From an uncultured Candidatus Saccharibacteria bacterium (GTDB lineage Bacteria; Patescibacteriota; Saccharimonadia; Saccharimonadales; Saccharimonadaceae), in the NCBI GenBank assembly GCA_947305705.1, contig CAMZEB010000005.1:1-46597 (forward strand): a DNA stretch of 46,597 bases. Reading direction: 5' to 3'. This document shows, in pieces, positions 32,753-40,317 of this stretch (the first letter of the stretch is position 1; every line of letters starts with the position of its first letter). The position numbers and the translations under genes were made by a program. The notes below the pieces were generated by a model. That model had not been told where the DNA came from, did not search any database, and worked only from the letters and a program-made list of their open reading frames with translations.

Positions 32753-33379
32753 GTGAGTAACACAAAACGTAAATTTATCGAAAGTCATTGGCTTACATTT
32801 GCCTTGAAGGGTGCGATTTCGGTAGTAGCTAGCCTCTGCCTAATGTTTTCGCGCAGTAACGATACGCATACATTAACACATATTCTCGGTTGGACAATGT
32901 TTGGCCTCGCTTTTATTGAAATCGCGAACGTCGTCTATCGCAAAGTCCGTTCAAATAACTGGGGTTTCCCACTATTTCTTGGTATCCTTGAGCTTGCGAT
33001 TAGCATTGCCTTGCTTTATACGGTTGATCCAGAAGCAACCGATGAAAGTCTCATTGCGACACGCGTCGCAATCCTTGCCGGCTATGTCATTTTCGCTTCC
33101 GTCGTCACGATTGTTATGGGCTTTATGAGCTTCAATAATATAACTGACCGCTATATGTGGGTAATCAACGGTATGATTGGCTCGGTCTTGGCATTTCTAA
33201 TGCTCGGCGGCACTAGCTCAGCAAGCGACACTGCTGGCATCTTCTTTGGCACGAAGGTCCTCGTCTTCGGCGTCTATTTGCTCGTAAATGGTCTTACGGA
33301 CCTATTCTTCGGTATTCACGCTAGAGATATGGCAATCGAGCAGCGTGAAGCGCGCAGAAAAGCCAGAAGGAGTAAATAA
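32753..33379 (+). CDS. HdeD-like (DUF308) membrane protein
   Basis: 208 residues, GTG start with AAGGAG seven bases upstream. About six transmembrane helices in three hairpins: residues 15-34, 42-60, 72-92, 106-127, 135-152 and 165-188. Short loops and the pattern W...L.G..S...G......P, ending in a basic tail (EQREARRKARRSK), resemble the HdeD family, whose E. coli member is linked to acid stress. The function here is unknown. The stop overlaps the next start by one base. Confidence 0.65.
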   Translation: MSNTKRKFIESHWLTFALKGAISVVASLCLMFSRSNDTHTLTHILGWTMFGLAFIEIANVVYRKVRSNNWGFPLFLGILELAISIALLYTVDPEATDESLIATRVAILAGYVIFASVVTIVMGFMSFNNITDRYMWVINGMIGSVLAFLMLGGTSSASDTAGIFFGTKVLVFGVYLLVNGLTDLFFGIHARDMAIEQREARRKARRSK

Positions 33380-34326
33380 TGCTTTTTGACGCAAAAAGCA
33401 GAATTGAACGCTATTTTCGCCACAATCCGCAGGTGAAAACTATCGTTATCTGCGGTTCCTATGGACGTAAGTCTGCCATTCGCTGTATTGGTGTAATCCT
33501 TGGCCAGTCGCTGACTGTTACGATGGGCATCAACCCTAGCGCCGACCCAGATGTCGTGCTTCTAGACTACGGCTCAATGGCGAATTTCCCAGAAATCAAT
33601 CCAGACATCACGGTTATTACGAGTTGCGAATCTGACGAAGAGGCCAAGCACTTCTTTGAGATGGCAAATAAATCTCGCCATGTTCTCGTCAATTATAATG
33701 ATGTGCCTCAGCAGTACGCAAAATACCTCAGAAATCCAGAGGTGACGACTTATGGCGACGAGCTTCCTGCGGATTTTTATTTCGAGAATCACGAATCTGG
33801 CCTCGATGGCCAGTCTGGCGATATCGTTAATCCAGAGCGCGAACATATCCCTGTTCAGGTTAAACTAATCGGCGAGCATAATATGCGCCCAGTGATTATG
33901 GCTTGTGCGGTTGCGAAACTTTTCCAGATTGACCGCGAGAAGATTCTTGCCGGCGTTAGCGCGATTCGCCCGGTCCACGGTCGTATGTCGCCAGCGAAGG
34001 GGATTCATAATTCCGTAATTCTCGACGACTCTGCTTCTACCTCTGCTACTTCTCTAAAATATGGTATGCAGGCACTCTATAACATTCAGGCGCCAGATCG
34101 CATTCTTGTCACCGATGACGTCCGCAAGCTTGCCAAGATTGATTATGATTTAGTGTCCGAAGTGTTAATTCTCGGTTCAGGGGCGACTGAGAGCGCAAAT
34201 AATAAGATTAAATTTTTCTCGGACGAGATTGATCTAGTTAATCATCTCGGCAAGAGACTGGACGAAAATTGCCTAGTTTTGCTCGAGATTCCACTTCCTG
34301 AAATTATTGAGTCTTATATATGGTAA
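33379..34326 (+). CDS. Mur-ligase-like protein with altered P-loop
   Basis: 315 residues. The central and C-terminal Mur ligase blocks are recognisable: KLIGEHNMRPVIMACAVAKLF (the GxHNxxNxxAA block), a HGRMSPAKG block like GRxE/GRME, and ILDDSASTSATSLKYGMQAL in the position of DDYAHxPxS. The ATP-binding loop, normally GTNGKTTT, reads GSYGRKSA (residues 26-33), so the P-loop lysine is replaced or shifted by one. It lacks the N-terminal UDP-binding domain. It could be a ligase with unusual ATP binding or a non-catalytic relative. Its last codon and stop, TGG-TAA, are part of the parA promoter. Confidence 0.75.
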   Translation: MLFDAKSRIERYFRHNPQVKTIVICGSYGRKSAIRCIGVILGQSLTVTMGINPSADPDVVLLDYGSMANFPEINPDITVITSCESDEEAKHFFEMANKSRHVLVNYNDVPQQYAKYLRNPEVTTYGDELPADFYFENHESGLDGQSGDIVNPEREHIPVQVKLIGEHNMRPVIMACAVAKLFQIDREKILAGVSAIRPVHGRMSPAKGIHNSVILDDSASTSATSLKYGMQALYNIQAPDRILVTDDVRKLAKIDYDLVSEVLILGSGATESANNKIKFFSDEIDLVNHLGKRLDENCLVLLEIPLPEIIESYIW

Positions 34327-34329
34327 AAT
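34321..34329 (+). promoter_or_regulatory. extended -10 promoter of parA, overlapping a stop codon
   Basis: TGG-TAAAAT ends six bases before the parA ATG. The same bases encode the final Trp and stop of the upstream gene. No Shine-Dalgarno lies before parA. Confidence 0.7.
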
Positions 34330-34335
34330 AGTCTT

Positions 34336-35115
34336 ATGGCAAAGGTGATTACGATTACCAATCAAAAAGGAGGTGTTGGCAAGACAACGACATCTGTTAA
34401 TCTTGCTTATTATCTCGCAAAAGCCGGCAACAAGACTTTGCTTATTGATTTTGACCCTCAGGGCAATGCTAGCTCTGGCCTCGGCGTAAAAGAGAAGAAT
34501 CTTTCGAAGACTATTAGCGCCGTTATGCTGGGCGAAGTTGAGCTAAAAGATATTATTGTTCAACCAGACAAGAAGAAGTGCAAGAAACTCTATCTTGTCC
34601 CGACGAATGTTGAGCTCGCTGATGCTGAGATTAATATGAACGCAAAGGACATTCCAGATAAGTTCTTTGTGTTAAAACAGGCCATCCTTTCTGTCGCAAA
34701 AGATTATGATTACATCATCATCGATAGCCAGCCTAGCCTTTCGCTCTTAACTGTCAACGCAATGGCAGCCGCGAACTATCTACTACTCCCAGTCCAGACT
34801 GAGTATTATGCACTAGAAGGCGTCGCTGAGCTCCTTCGCACTGTGAATGATATCAAGAAGGGTATAAACCCGAAGTTGAAGCTACTCGGCGTCCTAGCGA
34901 CGATGTATGATAAGCGCACTAGCTTGAGCTCACAGGTGCTTGCCGAAGTTAAGCGTTATTTCAAAGATAAAGTATTTGATACGACTATTCCGCGCAATGT
35001 GCGCCTTGCAGAAGCTCCTAGCCACGGCGTGGCAATTGGTCAATATGACCGCTTCTCAAAGGGCGCCAAGGCTTACAAATCGCTAGCTGACGAAGTAATG
35101 GAGCGCGTCAAATGA
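34336..35115 (+). CDS. parA: chromosome partitioning ATPase ParA/Soj
   Basis: 259 residues. Deviant Walker A KGGVGKTT at 11-18 with signature Lys11 and Lys16, the A' motif LLIDFDPQGNASSGLG and Walker B YIIIDSQPS. Length and N-terminus match Soj-type chromosomal ParA without a DNA-binding extension. It moves the origin region together with ParB. The stop TGA overlaps the parB ATG (ATGA). Confidence 0.96.
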   Translation: MAKVITITNQKGGVGKTTTSVNLAYYLAKAGNKTLLIDFDPQGNASSGLGVKEKNLSKTISAVMLGEVELKDIIVQPDKKKCKKLYLVPTNVELADAEINMNAKDIPDKFFVLKQAILSVAKDYDYIIIDSQPSLSLLTVNAMAAANYLLLPVQTEYYALEGVAELLRTVNDIKKGINPKLKLLGVLATMYDKRTSLSSQVLAEVKRYFKDKVFDTTIPRNVRLAEAPSHGVAIGQYDRFSKGAKAYKSLADEVMERVK

Positions 35116-35990
35116 GTTTACCACGCGGATTAGGACGTGGGCTCGGAAAATTAATTCCAACAGATGAAATTGAAGACTTTTTTGATCCAACCGCAGAGGA
35201 GGACAAAAAAGAAAGCACTCTTCGTGACATAAAATTAGACGATATTATTCCAGACAAGAACCAGCCACGTCGTGAGTTTAATGAAACTCAGCTTGCAGCT
35301 TTGGCGGATTCTATCCGTGAGAACGGCGTAGTTCAGCCTATTGTTGTCGTAAAAGAGGGCAATAAATACAAGATTGTTGCAGGTGAACGCCGTTGGCGCG
35401 CAAGTAAAATTGCTGGCCTAGATAAGATTCCTTCTATTGTTCGCACGCTCGACGCACAAAAACGCCTTGAAATCTCACTTATTGAGAACGTCCAGCGTGA
35501 AGATTTGAATCCAATCGAGATCGCTACTGTTTACGCAAAATTCCGCAATCAATTTAACCTTTCGAATGCTGAGATTGCTAAACGCGTCGGCAAAAGCGAA
35601 TCTGCGGTCGTAAACACGACGAGATTATTGAATCTTCCAGATAATGCTAAGCACGCGATGGTCGAGCATAAACTGTCCGAAGGTCAGATGCGCCCGCTTG
35701 TTACACTTTCGCAAGAACAGATTGATGCCGTATTGCCGAAGATTATCGAAGAAGGATGGTCTGCCCGCAAGGTTGAGCAGTACAAAGTCAATCTTACGAA
35801 TAACAAGAAAGCGCTGAAGACCGAGCTGCCACGCGAACGCCAAGATACTGATATTTACGTCGAAAGCATCCGCGATCGCTTAGGAGTAAAAGCGTCTATC
35901 AAGACGAGCGCTCGCGGCACCGGTGAAATCGTGTTAAAATTTAAGAATAAAGAGGAGCTAGAGAAACTATGTTCGATACTAACGGCGTAA
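35112..35990 (+). CDS. parB: chromosome partitioning protein ParB/Spo0J
   Basis: 292 residues. It opens SLPRGLGRGLGKLIP, the ParA-contacting box. The CTP-binding fold has PRREFNETQLAALADSIRENGVVQPI and AGERRWRA, followed by ENVQREDLNPIE and the helix-turn-helix part (LSNAEIAKRVGKSESAVVNTTRLL). It loads onto parS and slides as a clamp. I did not find a parS-type palindrome in this window. It overlaps frr by 22 bases, tying segregation to a translation factor. Confidence 0.95.
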   Translation: MSLPRGLGRGLGKLIPTDEIEDFFDPTAEEDKKESTLRDIKLDDIIPDKNQPRREFNETQLAALADSIRENGVVQPIVVVKEGNKYKIVAGERRWRASKIAGLDKIPSIVRTLDAQKRLEISLIENVQREDLNPIEIATVYAKFRNQFNLSNAEIAKRVGKSESAVVNTTRLLNLPDNAKHAMVEHKLSEGQMRPLVTLSQEQIDAVLPKIIEEGWSARKVEQYKVNLTNNKKALKTELPRERQDTDIYVESIRDRLGVKASIKTSARGTGEIVLKFKNKEELEKLCSILTA

Positions 35991-36511
35991 AAGCCAAAAT
36001 GACCGCAACCGTAGAGCGTTTCAAAGAAGAAATGAAAAAAGTCCGCACAGGACGTGCGCACCCAGATATGTTGGCGAACGTAAAAGCCGAAGTATATGGC
36101 CAATATACCCCGCTCAACCAGATCTCAAATATTACCGTATCTGGCGCTACTATGCTTTTGATTACGCCTTATGATATGTCGAATATCGATAAGATTTCTA
36201 GCGCAATCCGTGCCGACCAGGCGCTTGGCCTAAATCCTTCCGATGATGGCCGCGTTATTCGTGTTCCTATTCCACCTCTTACCGAAGAGCGCCGTAGGGA
36301 AATTGTCAAAACTGCTAGCGGCAAAGTTGAGGAGGCGAAAATCTCTCTCCGCCAAGTTCGTGACGATGCGCGCAAAGATATTAAATCTCTCGAACTTCCA
36401 GATGACGCAAAGAAACGCGCTGAAAAGGCCGTTGATGATATGATAAAAGATTTCAATTCTCAAATCGACCAGCTCTTTGCTGAAAAAGAATCTGAGATAA
36501 TGAAAATCTAA
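35969..36511 (+). CDS. frr: ribosome recycling factor
   Basis: 180 residues, slightly short of E. coli (185). Signatures are KVRTGRAHPDMLANVKAEVYG, ITVSGATMLLITPYD, RVPIPPLTEERRREIVK and the C-terminal helix EKAVDDMIKDFNSQIDQL. It splits post-termination ribosomes with EF-G. It begins inside the 3' end of parB in another frame, so expression probably depends on translational coupling. frr normally follows tsf-pyrH, so this position is unusual. Confidence 0.96.
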   Translation: MFDTNGVKAKMTATVERFKEEMKKVRTGRAHPDMLANVKAEVYGQYTPLNQISNITVSGATMLLITPYDMSNIDKISSAIRADQALGLNPSDDGRVIRVPIPPLTEERRREIVKTASGKVEEAKISLRQVRDDARKDIKSLELPDDAKKRAEKAVDDMIKDFNSQIDQLFAEKESEIMKI

Positions 36512-36535
36512 CAAAACCGCAAAAAGGGAGGCAAT

Positions 36536-37162
36536 ATGACAGACGAGCAAAAAGAAATCGAGTCGAATAATATCAAGATAATCATCACCGCGATTTTTGG
36601 TGTATTGATTGGCGTAGTTTTTATTTTGGCGCTAATCAATTTTGGAATGGGCATTCAGAGAAAACTTGATTCCAATAAAACCAGTGACGAACCAGAGAAA
36701 ATCGTATCAATCATTGCGGTCGACTATAGCTCTGCCTCTTTTGACTACAAAGTCAAAAATGAGCTCGGCGGTGGCGCAAGTCTAGATAATTATCTAATAT
36801 CGCTCTACGACAGTAGTCTCAATCAAAACTATCTAGTTATAGAAAGCCAAGATATGCTTGATACAGTGTTGGGTGATATTCGTATAGCATCTGGCAATGA
36901 GAGTATCACATATGACGTTGATGAAAAATTCTTCTATTCTGGGTCGATTGTGATGGTCACTTCCGAAGAAGATGATCTCTATGACTTCAAAATTGCCTCT
37001 GTTACGCGCGACGAAAACTACAATATTCAAGTTGACGCCAAAAAGAGCCTAAAAGAAGACAACTGCGAAAGCGTCTGTAACGGCAAAGCTATTTTCATCA
37101 AGATTCGAAACATTCAGCCAAAAAGCGTCTCCGTTAATATAACTAAGGAAGATAATGTCTAA
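36536..37162 (+). CDS. single-pass membrane protein, unknown
   Basis: 208 residues. Short charged N-terminus, one transmembrane helix at about residues 15-38, then an outer domain of about 165 residues with two close cysteines (NCESVC) near the C-terminus. AAAGGGAGG lies 5 bases before the ATG. No family recognised. It follows frr by 24 bases and overlaps the next membrane protein gene by 8, so the two probably work together. Confidence 0.75.
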   Translation: MTDEQKEIESNNIKIIITAIFGVLIGVVFILALINFGMGIQRKLDSNKTSDEPEKIVSIIAVDYSSASFDYKVKNELGGGASLDNYLISLYDSSLNQNYLVIESQDMLDTVLGDIRIASGNESITYDVDEKFFYSGSIVMVTSEEDDLYDFKIASVTRDENYNIQVDAKKSLKEDNCESVCNGKAIFIKIRNIQPKSVSVNITKEDNV

Positions 37163-37574
37163 AAAACAAATCAATACCCGTAGAATTATTATCGCAATAG
37201 TCGGCCTAGTAATTATTGCGCTAATTACGCTCGGCGTAGTATTTGCAATCCAGCAAAGTGCAATTCCGGAGTTTAATGACGGCAGCGAACTGGGCGTAGT
37301 TAACCTCTTATCCGAGGAAGGCCAGACTAATGAATGGAGCGTAAAGATAGACGATGAATCTATCGCGAGCGTGTATGATAAAACTAGCTCGACTATCAAT
37401 AAGGATGAGGGTGGTGTTGCTATTGAGTCGCACTATATCTTCAAGGGCAAGAAGCCAGGCAAGACAAAAGTTACCTTCAAATACGGCAGTTTTGCAGATG
37501 GCCAAGTAAAAGAGCAGCGCACTTACTGCATAGAAGTAAATCGCGAACTCCAAATCAAAGTTATCGAAGAATAA
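37155..37574 (+). CDS. membrane-anchored protein with possible chagasin-like (I42) domain
   Basis: 139 residues. A basic start and one transmembrane helix at about 10-31 are followed by a domain of about 100 residues. Its pattern, EWSVKIDDESIASV, then HYIFKGKKPGKTKVTFKYG and TYCIEVNRELQIKVIEE, resembles the chagasin/inhibitor-I42 immunoglobulin-like fold, where NPTTGYxW, a GxxxFxFxxxxPGxxxLxFxY strand pair and a final V-V strand occur. The inhibitory loop NPTTGY is not well preserved. It could be a surface-tethered cysteine protease inhibitor or simply an Ig-like adhesive domain; the call is tentative. Confidence 0.6.
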   Translation: MSKKQINTRRIIIAIVGLVIIALITLGVVFAIQQSAIPEFNDGSELGVVNLLSEEGQTNEWSVKIDDESIASVYDKTSSTINKDEGGVAIESHYIFKGKKPGKTKVTFKYGSFADGQVKEQRTYCIEVNRELQIKVIEE

Positions 37575-37602
37575 AAAAATACGGCTTATCGCCGTATTTT
37601 TT
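37574..37602. terminator. bidirectional terminator
   Basis: AAAAAATACGGC-TTATC-GCCGTATTTTTT between the plus-strand membrane protein genes and trxB on minus. Confidence 0.93.
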
Positions 37603-37603
37603 G

Positions 37604-38509
37604 TTACACCTTTTTACTTAGAAGTTTTAAGACTTCGTGCACTGCGACAGCGCCATCTGCTGCGGCTGTCACTAGTTGTCGCACCTCTTTGTTGCGGCAA
37701 TCGCCTGCCACGAAAACGCCAGGAATATTCGTATGGCAAAATTCGCCATCGATATATCCGTCGTCAGATGTTTTGACTAGGCCGGCAAACGCCTTGGTTG
37801 CAGGCACGCGTCCAATAGCGATAAAGAGAGCGGCAACTGGGAGAGTTTTTGTTATGCCGTTATTGTCTGTCACTTCGATCGAGTCGAGTTTTTTATCATA
37901 ATTTAGCTTTGTGACGCGAGAACTGAGTACTAGCTCAACATTTGACTTTTCTTTTATCTTATTGACGGTTTCCGCATCGCCACGGAATTCGTCGCGGCGG
38001 TGAATTAGATAGACTTTTTCGGCAATGTTCGATAAGAAGAGCGCGTCATCTAGGGCAGTGTTGCCGCCGCCATTAACCGCCACATCACGTCCGCGATAAA
38101 AAGACCCGTCGCACGTTGCGCAATATGAAATGCCGTGGCCAACGAGCGTATCTTCGCCGTCGAGTCCCAACTTGCGTGGATTTGTGCCGGTTGCGATGAT
38201 GATAGCTTTGCCAGTATAGCTTCCGCTGTCGGTATAGACGATTTTTTCTAAGCCATTATCTTGGATTCGCGTCGCTTCCTCAAATTTGATTTCTGCGCCG
38301 AGTTCATTCGCCTGTGACTCGAGACGACTTGCGAAATCTAGGCCAGAAATATGCATCGCGGCAGGGTAATTCTCGATATCTGGAGTAATGATGATTTGTC
38401 CACCGCACGCGGTTGCCTCTAACACGAGGGTTTTTAGGCCAGAGCGGCGCGCATAGATTGCTGAAGTTAATCCGGCAGGACCGCCGCCAATAATAATTAC
38501 ATCGTACAT
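37604..38509 (-). CDS. trxB: thioredoxin reductase
   Basis: 301 residues. FAD motif GGGPAG at 8-13, redox-active CATC at 130-133, NADPH-binding GGGNTALDDA and HRRDEFR (arginines for the 2'-phosphate), and the closing FVAGDCRN. It reduces thioredoxin with NADPH. The gene starts right after trxA on the same strand, an obvious reducing pair. It is relevant to the thioredoxin-fold membrane protein at 9262, though that pairing is inference. Confidence 0.96.
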   Translation of the reverse strand: MYDVIIIGGGPAGLTSAIYARRSGLKTLVLEATACGGQIIITPDIENYPAAMHISGLDFASRLESQANELGAEIKFEEATRIQDNGLEKIVYTDSGSYTGKAIIIATGTNPRKLGLDGEDTLVGHGISYCATCDGSFYRGRDVAVNGGGNTALDDALFLSNIAEKVYLIHRRDEFRGDAETVNKIKEKSNVELVLSSRVTKLNYDKKLDSIEVTDNNGITKTLPVAALFIAIGRVPATKAFAGLVKTSDDGYIDGEFCHTNIPGVFVAGDCRNKEVRQLVTAAADGAVAVHEVLKLLSKKV

Positions 38510-38824
38510 TTATTTTGCTCCTAGAATTTTTTCTAATCGTTTTCGTGGCTGCAGCCCCACGCGGCGGTCGGTTTCTTCGCCTCCGTTGAAGAATACTAAG
38601 CAGGGAATCGAACTCACATTGTAGGCGGCGGCAAGGGCGGCCTCAGCATCTATATCGACAGTAACAACCTTAAATCCATCAGAATCAGCAGCCATTGCCT
38701 CGAGAATTGGGTGCAAAGCTCGGCACGGTGGGCACCACGTGGCGTTAAAATCGACTAAAACCGGTACGGACGACTGCAGCACTTCGGCTTCGAAGTTCTC
38801 GCTAGTTCCTTCGATAATCTTCAT
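38510..38824 (-). CDS. trxA: thioredoxin with WCPPC active site
   Basis: 104 residues, standard length. Active site [15 protein letters not shown] with Cys31 and Cys34; the usual sequence is WCGPC, so Pro replaces Gly32. The cis-proline segment is SSIPCLVFF with an extra Cys after the proline, where Thr is common. AAAGGAGG lies 4-5 bases before the ATG. It is the first gene of a two-gene unit with trxB. Confidence 0.93.
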   Translation of the reverse strand: MKIIEGTSENFEAEVLQSSVPVLVDFNATWCPPCRALHPILEAMAADSDGFKVVTVDIDAEAALAAAYNVSSIPCLVFFNGGEETDRRVGLQPRKRLEKILGAK

Positions 38825-38842
38825 TTAACCTCCTTTTCTTCT

Positions 38843-38851
38843 ATTATAACA
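38843..38851 (-). promoter_or_regulatory. extended -10 promoter of trxA-trxB
   Basis: Minus strand TGT-TATAAT, followed by a short leader with a strong Shine-Dalgarno. Confidence 0.7.
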
Positions 38852-38880
38852 GCTCCTCTGTTGCAGAGAAATAAGATTTG

Positions 38881-38889
38881 TGATAGAAT
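38881..38889 (+). promoter_or_regulatory. extended -10 promoter of rpmG
   Basis: TGA-TAGAAT ends ten bases before the ATG at 38900, with no Shine-Dalgarno. Confidence 0.6.
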
Positions 38890-38899
38890 AGTACCCAAT

Positions 38900-39109
38900 A
38901 TGGCAAAGAAAAATAATACCAAGCGCAAGCTTGTCGGTCTAGTTTCTGAAGAATCTGGTATTCGCCTTTATTACACAAAGAAGAATACTATGAATACTCC
39001 TGACAAACTCAGCCTTCGTAAGTACGATCCAGTACTCCGCAAGCACGTTGTCTTCACCGAGACTAAGAAAAACCTCGGCCGCAACGAAGTCAAGGAAAAG
39101 AAACGCTAA
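38900..39109 (+). CDS. rpmG: ribosomal protein L33, cysteine-free form
   Basis: 69 residues from ATG 38900; an upstream ATG at 38861 precedes the promoter. The L33 core is clear ([32 protein letters not shown]). In zinc-binding L33 the first CxxC precedes the strand and a Cys follows KKY; here these positions read SEES and KYDP, and the whole protein has no cysteine. It is therefore a zinc-independent (C-minus) paralogue. The N- and C-termini are longer and more basic than usual. Own promoter and terminator. Confidence 0.93.
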   Translation: MAKKNNTKRKLVGLVSEESGIRLYYTKKNTMNTPDKLSLRKYDPVLRKHVVFTETKKNLGRNEVKEKKR

Positions 39110-39143
39110 ATACGCCTCTCGCTCCACGCGGGGCGTATTTTTT
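39108..39143 (+). terminator. terminator after rpmG
   Basis: AAATACGCC / GGCGTATTT with a large loop, followed by T's; it overlaps the rpmG stop codon. Confidence 0.8.
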
Positions 39144-39165
39144 ATTCCAAAAATTATTCAGCTTA

Positions 39166-39174
39166 TGGTAAAAT
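39166..39174 (+). promoter_or_regulatory. extended -10 promoter with leader
   Basis: TGG-TAAAAT followed by a 21-base leader with AAGGAGAA before the ATG at 39196. Confidence 0.7.
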
Positions 39175-39195
39175 TGAAATAAGGAGAACTTTTTA

Positions 39196-40269
39196 ATGAG
39201 CGACGAAGAAAAATTTAAGCGTAGCGAAACCGGGCAGAGCGCTAACGACTTACATCAGTTAGGTGGGTCAATGAGTGCTCGTGGCGAAGGTTCAGAACGC
39301 GAAGATCTAGAGAACGCCATCGAGGCGTTAAATAATTTTGACGACAGCAATAATAGCGATATTGAGCCAGTTGAAACAGCTCCAGAAGAGCCGAAAAACG
39401 ACGCTATGCTCGATATTGATTCTGTCTTGGAGAATGAAGCTCCGGTAGAAGAGAAAACTGAAGCCGCCCCTGCTCAAGACGCCCAGCCTGAGCCGGAAGT
39501 TGCGCCAGCTCCAGAAGAACAGCTAAATAACAATTGGAAAATTGAGAAAGATAACCAAATAGATATGGATAACACTAATACTACCCCTAATACTAATGCT
39601 TTTGCCGCTGCGCCAAAGGCGAAAAAATCTGGCGGCGCTGGCTGGAAGGTCGCTACCTTCGTATTCCTCGCGCTCGCAATTCTCGGTTGCGGTTTTGCCG
39701 CATTCCTAGTCTTTAGTGATGGCAAGACTCAGTTTATGAACCGCACGATTTCGTCATATGCTACGGAGAAAGCGCCAGTGAATTGTTCCGCGCCTGGCGC
39801 CCCAGCTTCCGGTAGCGACGTAAGCCAGACTTACAAAGGTCAGCGTGTTATCGTGCTCGATGGTTACAATCTAGCGCTCAAGATCCCAGATACGCTCGAG
39901 AATTTGAGCTTTGAATATCATCGCTTCAACGAACCATTTGAGAACAGTACGTTTGAGTATGTCTGGAGCACCCTAAGTATCAATGCTTCAACCGTTAAAG
40001 AAGGAGCTCAGAGTGCACCGTCGTTTATTGGCCAGGATAGCACTGGCAGAATTATTTCGCTCGGCAGTATTACTATCGGTAAAATCCGTGATGAATATCT
40101 AGATGATAATAATCTCGGCGATCCAGTAATGACGGCTGATGAATCTGGTCGCAAAATCTATGTCGGAATGCCACAAGCAGCGGTAAGCACCGACATTGAA
40201 TGGGAAAACGAAACAGTAACTGCAATTCACGAGTGGCTCTCTAACCCAGATAACTACATCAAGCTCTAA
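39196..40269 (+). CDS. acidic, proline-rich single-pass membrane protein
   Basis: 357 residues. About 145 cytosolic residues are low in complexity and rich in Glu, Pro and Ala (EPVETAPEEPKND, APEEQLNNN), followed by one transmembrane helix at about 152-175 and an outer domain of about 180 residues with a single cysteine (VNCSAPGAP). No family recognised. The long acidic cytosolic tail is unusual among the window's membrane proteins. Single-gene unit; terminator shared with rplA on the other strand. Confidence 0.75.
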   Translation: MSDEEKFKRSETGQSANDLHQLGGSMSARGEGSEREDLENAIEALNNFDDSNNSDIEPVETAPEEPKNDAMLDIDSVLENEAPVEEKTEAAPAQDAQPEPEVAPAPEEQLNNNWKIEKDNQIDMDNTNTTPNTNAFAAAPKAKKSGGAGWKVATFVFLALAILGCGFAAFLVFSDGKTQFMNRTISSYATEKAPVNCSAPGAPASGSDVSQTYKGQRVIVLDGYNLALKIPDTLENLSFEYHRFNEPFENSTFEYVWSTLSINASTVKEGAQSAPSFIGQDSTGRIISLGSITIGKIRDEYLDDNNLGDPVMTADESGRKIYVGMPQAAVSTDIEWENETVTAIHEWLSNPDNYIKL

Positions 40270-40274
40270 ACAAT

Positions 40275-40306
40275 AAAAAAAGTTCCGGTCAGACCGGAAC
40301 TTTTTT
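40275..40306. terminator. bidirectional terminator
   Basis: GTTCCGG-TCAGA-CCGGAAC flanked by A7 and T6, between the membrane protein gene and rplA (minus). Confidence 0.93.
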
Positions 40307-40317
40307 GATGGCTCTAA

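Noticed and set aside
34000-36600. parS site or replication origin near parA-parB
   Set aside because: I looked for the TGTTTCACGTGAAACA-type palindrome and DnaA-box clusters and did not see them; dnaA is absent from the window.
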